From Gammaproteobacteria bacterium (GTDB lineage Bacteria; Pseudomonadota; Gammaproteobacteria; VBWC01), in contig JAHFRU010000022.1 of the NCBI GenBank assembly GCA_023266115.1, positions 1 through 39,837 on the forward strand: a DNA stretch of 39,837 nt, in the 5' to 3' direction. The notes under the pieces were generated by a model. It ran no database searches, had not been told where the DNA came from, and saw only the letters and a list, made by a program, of their open reading frames with translations. The number at the start of each line of letters is the position of its first letter. Within the stretch, counting starts at the first letter, position 1. Shown here one piece after another: positions 36,856 through 39,837 of the stretch. The translations under genes and the position numbers were made by a program.

Positions 36856-37095
36856 TTACTTGCCCTCGGGCCGCTTTTCGAGACCCTTTTCAGCCAGAAT
36901 CTCAGCCACGTCATCGACGTGCAGGCAGTCGCACATGCAGGCCGTGCCGGCCGTGCCTGGTTCGACAATCGACCCGTTGCAGTAGTCGTTGCCGGGGGTG
37001 GCGTCAACCAGCCAGCCGAAGCTGACGATCTTTCCGCCGTTGAGCTGGACGATCTTGTCGCCGTTCTTGGCCTCGCGGCCGTTGCGGTAATGCAT
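36856..37095 (-). CDS. Hypothetical phage protein, 79 aa
   Basis: ATG 37095 follows aaggaatcctc on the minus strand. It opens MHYRNGREAKNGDKIVQLNG with GKIVSFGWLVDATPGND, a small beta-barrel-like motif frequent in phage proteins, and ends with a helix (HVDDVAEILAEKGLEKRPEG). Cys pairs CMCDC lie near residue 53. The function is unknown. Confidence 0.78.
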   Translation of the reverse strand: MHYRNGREAKNGDKIVQLNGGKIVSFGWLVDATPGNDYCNGSIVEPGTAGTACMCDCLHVDDVAEILAEKGLEKRPEGK

Positions 37096-37496
37096 GAGGA
37101 TTCCTTGTGCTGGCAGCGCAGAACGCCGCCGTTACTGTGCCGCCGCGTGGACGGTCAGATGGATCGGGGAAGGCAGAGTGATCAGCTCCGCCACGCTGCA
37201 TCCGGGTTGCCAATCTTGCGCCAGGTAACCGGGCTCCCGAGATCGCCACGTTTGCAATGCGTGGCCGGTATGCGATGCAGTCCCCGAAGGTGGCGCCAGC
37301 CCGCACTTGCATCCCGCGCTATTCAAGGGCGAACGGGAACCGGCAAAGTTGAATTTGTTACCGCTCGGGGCAATCCGGCGCTGGCGTGATGCCTAGCTGC
37401 TGGGTTATCCCGTGCGGGAAGTTGAATCGCCGCCCGTTCGAGCTTGCCGGCCTTGCGAGGCTTCGGGAGATGTCGGTAGAGGCTGGGCGGCAAAGG
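37096..37496 (-). other. 401-bp gap between early and late minus-strand genes
   Basis: No gene can be supported with confidence. A TTG-initiated frame at 37132-37326 (64 codons) and short frames reading out of the upstream gene have no ribosome-binding site and unconvincing composition. This is where a late promoter or an antitermination site would be expected, but I see no consensus promoter or hairpin with a T-run. Confidence 0.5.
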
Positions 37497-38174
37497 TTAT
37501 GCCCGCTCCGGATGCCATAGGCCGTCTGGACCAATCGCGGGGTAAAGGGTTTCGGGGTCGTGTGCCCACCCGGTTGAACATTCCCGCGTTGACGCATCCT
37601 TGGTGCAGATGCTGGCGGTAGTGGTCAACTGCGTTCGCTGGTGGTGCCACTCATTCAACTTAGTATGACGATTTCCGGGTATTTCGCTTTTGCGCGCCCT
37701 GTTCCACTCACGTTCCGCTCTGTCTCGCATTTCCAAAAAGACGCCGTGAGCCACCTTACGCATCGCGCTATAGGCGGAAATGTCCGTCTTGAACTGCTTG
37801 GCGCGGACGTTAAGCGGCTTGCACTCGCCGTAGCGCAGAAGCAGGAAAGCGTCGGCAATGGCCCCTTGAATCCACGGCAGGTCCTTGTCGTCCGGCTTGA
37901 ACTCGGACAGCACTGCGCGATAGACAATGGACATCAGCGGCAGACGGTACAAGCCCGATTGCGCCACCCATGCCTCTAGCACCTCGGGGACACACCCACG
38001 GCGCCGGGCAAAGGAAAGGGCGCCCATGTCCTCGGTGGTGTCGGGACCGGCCTCGATGCCCGCAAGGATTGACAGGAAATTACTCTGCCCCTCGATCACG
38101 GCAAGGCGCTCAACTGCCGGCTTTCGGGAAGGGTCAAACAGGCCATCGGCCTTGGGGATGGCGGCGGCGTTCAC
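37497..38174 (-). CDS. Hypothetical protein, 225 aa, at the early/late boundary
   Basis: ATG 38174 overlaps the preceding stop (ATGA). The middle part is helical (KPAVERLAVIEGQSNFLSIL; GALSFARRRGCVPEVLEAWV; WIQGAIADAFLLLRYGECKP), then basic (MRDRAEREWNRARKSE), with a polar C-terminal tail. I do not recognise the family. As the last gene before the gap that precedes the late block it occupies the place of Q-type late activators, but no similarity to them is visible. Confidence 0.75.
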   Translation of the reverse strand: MNAAAIPKADGLFDPSRKPAVERLAVIEGQSNFLSILAGIEAGPDTTEDMGALSFARRRGCVPEVLEAWVAQSGLYRLPLMSIVYRAVLSEFKPDDKDLPWIQGAIADAFLLLRYGECKPLNVRAKQFKTDISAYSAMRKVAHGVFLEMRDRAEREWNRARKSEIPGNRHTKLNEWHHQRTQLTTTASICTKDASTRECSTGWAHDPETLYPAIGPDGLWHPERA

Positions 38175-38389
38175 TTGGTCAGGTACTCGTGGACTTCATC
38201 AATGATTTTCTTCACGACCTTGATCTTGCGGATGGCCCGCTTATCGCCCGGCTTGCCGAAATACCACCAGATGCGGCGGTCACAGTCGGACAGTTTCAGA
38301 TCCACGCCGCCTGTGTCCTTGTCTACGATGACGCGGACATAGGAATCGCTTTCCTTTATTGGCTCAAGGAATACCCGTTTCGGCTTCAT
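38171..38389 (-). CDS. Hypothetical phage protein, 72 aa
   Basis: ATG 38389 is coupled to the upstream stop and TGA to the next ATG. Beta strands first (RVFLEPIKESDSYVRVIVDK; GGVDLKLSDCDRRIWWYFG), then a basic helix (AIRKIKVVKKIIDEVHEYLT). Probably a small DNA- or protein-binding protein. No family. Confidence 0.72.
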   Translation of the reverse strand: MKPKRVFLEPIKESDSYVRVIVDKDTGGVDLKLSDCDRRIWWYFGKPGDKRAIRKIKVVKKIIDEVHEYLTK

Positions 38390-39336
38390 GCGGCAGCCCT
38401 CGCCAACGTGAACCGCTGCTCAGCGTGTTCGTAGTGTTCGCGCAGGTAGCGAGCCACGCCCATGTGTTCGTACTTGCGGCAGAGGTAATCGAGCGTCAGT
38501 GGCATCTCGCAGAACTGGCCGTCGCGCACCTCGTTAAGCACCACCACGCCACGCCAGTGGGCGTTAGCCATGCCCTTGTAATCCTCGTCGTGCAGGTATG
38601 CGGAGCCAGCCACGATGCCCTTGCGGACTACGCCAGTGGCGTACTGTTTCGTTCCGACCTCGTAGCCCTGCACGTGCCCCTGCACGAAAGATGTGCCGAC
38701 ATGGTTGAGCTTGTTCTGTGCCGTACCCCCGATGGGTCGGCCCGTGTTCACTGCGGCGAAGTAGTGCGCGTAGATCACGCCGTCAATCGTGATCTGGCCG
38801 GGCGAGCCGCAGTGGTAATCCACCACTTCCCAGCCCAGCGAGCGGTCGTTGAACTGGTGAAAGCCCATCGCGCCAGACAGCTTCGGATTGCGGTCCAGAT
38901 AGCGGGTCAGGCGATCCTCGTGATTACCGCGCAGCAGAACCTTCCGGCCATGCCAGCCGCCCATCGCTTTGTGGAGGATGCTCAAGCCGTCATTCCCGGC
39001 TTTCAGATCATCCTCGTAGCGCAGTCCTTCCATGGCGCCGGACTCGGGCGCGGAGTACGTGGACAGGCTTGGGAAGTCCCAGTGATCGCCGATGTGTATC
39101 ACCACGTCCGGCTTGTAGTCGCGGATAGCCTTGCCGATCCAGCGCAAGTGGTCCATCGGCTCGCCGGGTTTGCATTGGGTATCGGGCACGATGAAATGTC
39201 GACGCGGAGCAGCATCCGGCTTCGGCATGGACTCGGCCCACCGATACAGCGTCTTGCGAGATATGCCGGTGACGCGGCTTACTTCGCGCTGGCTTGTGCC
39301 GTTGGCAAGCATGGACTGTGCGAGGGCGCGATTCAT
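38386..39336 (-). CDS. Calcineurin-like metallophosphoesterase with N-terminal HTH
   Basis: ATG 39336 is chosen (316 aa), which overlaps the upstream stop as ATGA. Residues 12-34 (NGTSQREVSRVTGISRKTLY) form a helix-turn-helix. The phosphoesterase metal motifs follow: FIVPDTQC (Asp52), VVIHIGDHWDFPSL (Asp84), LLRGNHEDRL (Asn138-His139) and GHVQGY near residue 230. Such phage proteins act on phosphodiester or phosphoprotein substrates, and the HTH suggests a nucleic-acid context. It is in the leftward early operon after the junction. Confidence 0.9.
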   Translation of the reverse strand: MNRALAQSMLANGTSQREVSRVTGISRKTLYRWAESMPKPDAAPRRHFIVPDTQCKPGEPMDHLRWIGKAIRDYKPDVVIHIGDHWDFPSLSTYSAPESGAMEGLRYEDDLKAGNDGLSILHKAMGGWHGRKVLLRGNHEDRLTRYLDRNPKLSGAMGFHQFNDRSLGWEVVDYHCGSPGQITIDGVIYAHYFAAVNTGRPIGGTAQNKLNHVGTSFVQGHVQGYEVGTKQYATGVVRKGIVAGSAYLHDEDYKGMANAHWRGVVVLNEVRDGQFCEMPLTLDYLCRKYEHMGVARYLREHYEHAEQRFTLARAAA

Positions 39337-39413
39337 GCGCGCCCATCCGGCCAGAAATTGTCGAACGCGATAACGATCAGACAAAACAGGGCAAGGCCAA
39401 GAATCCAAATCAC
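39333..39413 (-). CDS. 26-aa membrane microprotein
   Basis: GTG 39413 overlaps the preceding TGA (gTGA) and its own TGA overlaps the next ATG (ATGA). The product is essentially one transmembrane helix, IWILGLALFCLIVIAFDNFW, with a short charged end. Perfect coupling on both sides and clean hydrophobicity support a real gene. Confidence 0.6.
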   Translation of the reverse strand: MIWILGLALFCLIVIAFDNFWPDGRA

Positions 39414-39837
39414 AGTCGATCCTCCGGTGTCCGTTCGTCAGCCATACGCAAGGCTTCGGCGTTGGCTGGGTGTTGCGAAGTGGCAACAGTTGTTGCGGTT
39501 TCGGCAACATGTCGCGGCTCGACGTCGCCGATGCCGAAGCCCTTCAGCTCCTCGGCAGTCAGCACCTCGCGCAAACCGTCAACCTCGGTTGGCGTGGCGA
39601 TGCGGGAACCCTGCCTGAGCAGGTAGGCAGATTCGGCGGGGATGCCCTGTCCGGCCAGCCATTGCGGCGACCATTTCGGCGGGGCGTTGACGTGCACAGG
39701 TTCCGGCATTTCCTCGACACGTTTGCCGGATGTGTACGTGAAAGCCTCTTTCAGCAACAGATGCGCGTGATACAGATACTGCATCGCCGTGCGGACTTTC
39801 GACTCAACATCACTGACCGGATCGAGCTTCGCGTCCT
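39410..39837 (-). CDS. Hypothetical phage protein, C-terminal part (gene crosses the contig junction)
   Basis: This frame runs in from the right end of the contig and stops at 39410. With bases 1-211 it makes one 172-aa protein; the copy here repeats 40 codons of the left piece because of the terminal repeat. The C-terminal half includes KWSPQWLAGQGIPAESAYLL and LREVLTAEELKGFGIGDVEP. The function is unknown. The stop overlaps the GTG of the 26-aa membrane protein. Confidence 0.8.
   Translation of the reverse strand, partial: DAKLDPVSDVESKVRTAMQYLYHAHLLLKEAFTYTSGKRVEEMPEPVHVNAPPKWSPQWLAGQGIPAESAYLLRQGSRIATPTEVDGLREVLTAEELKGFGIGDVEPRHVAETATTVATSQHPANAEALRMADERTPEDRL
39718..39837. repeat. Right copy of the 120-bp terminal direct repeat
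   Basis: Exact copy of bases 1-120. Joining the two copies closes the genome at 39,717 bp and restores a 172-codon minus-strand gene (211 down to 1, then 39717 down to 39410). Confidence 0.95.

Noticed and set aside
37132-37326. Minus-strand 64-codon frame in the 401-bp gap
   Set aside because: TTG start, no ribosome-binding site, odd composition and no coupling in an operon where nearly all genes are coupled.
38359-39618. Plus-strand open frame of 419 codons opposite the metallophosphoesterase
   Set aside because: It is the antisense shadow of a gene with clear catalytic motifs. Such frames are common in GC-rich DNA, and no start signal or recognisable domain is present.
1-39837. CRISPR arrays, insertion sequences, rRNA genes
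   Set aside because: No regularly spaced repeats, no transposase-like frames with terminal inverted repeats, and no rRNA-like sequence were seen on reading both strands.

Overview
The window is the essentially complete genome of a temperate, short-tailed (P22-like) bacteriophage. Its first 120 bases recur exactly as its last 120 bases, and one gene runs off the left end and continues at the right end. The contig is therefore a closed circle, or a circularly permuted molecule, of 39,717 unique bases. Base composition looks GC-rich by eye. The attachment-site half-tRNA is a threonine (TGT) tRNA of gammaproteobacterial type, so the host is probably a GC-rich gammaproteobacterium; the genus cannot be fixed from sequence alone.

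Layout. The control centre lies at 7.1-7.95 kb: a short CI-type repressor on the plus strand, a Cro-type protein on the minus strand, and five copies of a 12-bp palindrome (TAGG-N4-CCTA) placed over two matching sigma70-type promoters. The leftward early operon (minus strand, 7305 down to 1 and on across the junction to about 37.5 kb) carries small regulators, a DUF1376-type replication protein with an internal iteron-like repeat, a TOPRIM primase/helicase, NinB, a cytosine-C5 methyltransferase, a Ref-like nuclease, a VRR-NUC-like nuclease and a metallophosphoesterase. The rightward early operon (plus strand, 7969-16490) carries a Dam-like adenine methyltransferase, an HNH protein inserted into a host phage gene, a Rad52-type annealing protein, a PD-(D/E)XK exonuclease, an SSB-like protein and many small unknown proteins. 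It ends in a chimeric ORF whose tail is the last part of a tyrosine integrase. The attP core (3' half of tRNA-Thr) follows directly.

The late region is all on the minus strand, read from about 37 kb down to 16.8 kb: small proteins and a phage tRNA-Thr(CGT); the lysis cassette (holin, SAR endolysin, membrane protein, i-spanin, o-spanin); small and large terminase; P22-type portal, scaffold and coat; gp4-like and gp10-like tail accessory proteins; an aspartyl/asparaginyl beta-hydroxylase-like enzyme; three gp7/gp20/gp16-type ejection proteins; and the tail fibre genes. A single plus-strand membrane-protein gene sits between the gp16-like and tail-fibre genes, the position of the immI locus in P22.

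How it works together. In a lysogen the CI-like protein would occupy both operator clusters and silence both early operons, while its own promoter overlaps one operator. The early operons replicate, recombine and methylate phage DNA; the late block packages it by headful and lyses the cell. The integrase is reduced to its C-terminus, so this isolate or assembly looks unable to integrate by itself. Points of most interest: the symmetric immunity region with apparently leaderless cI and cro, the integrase deletion fusion, a 44-aa protein with a near-perfect type IV prepilin processing motif, an HNH insertion, and a gp10 protein split by Ig/LamG-type domains.
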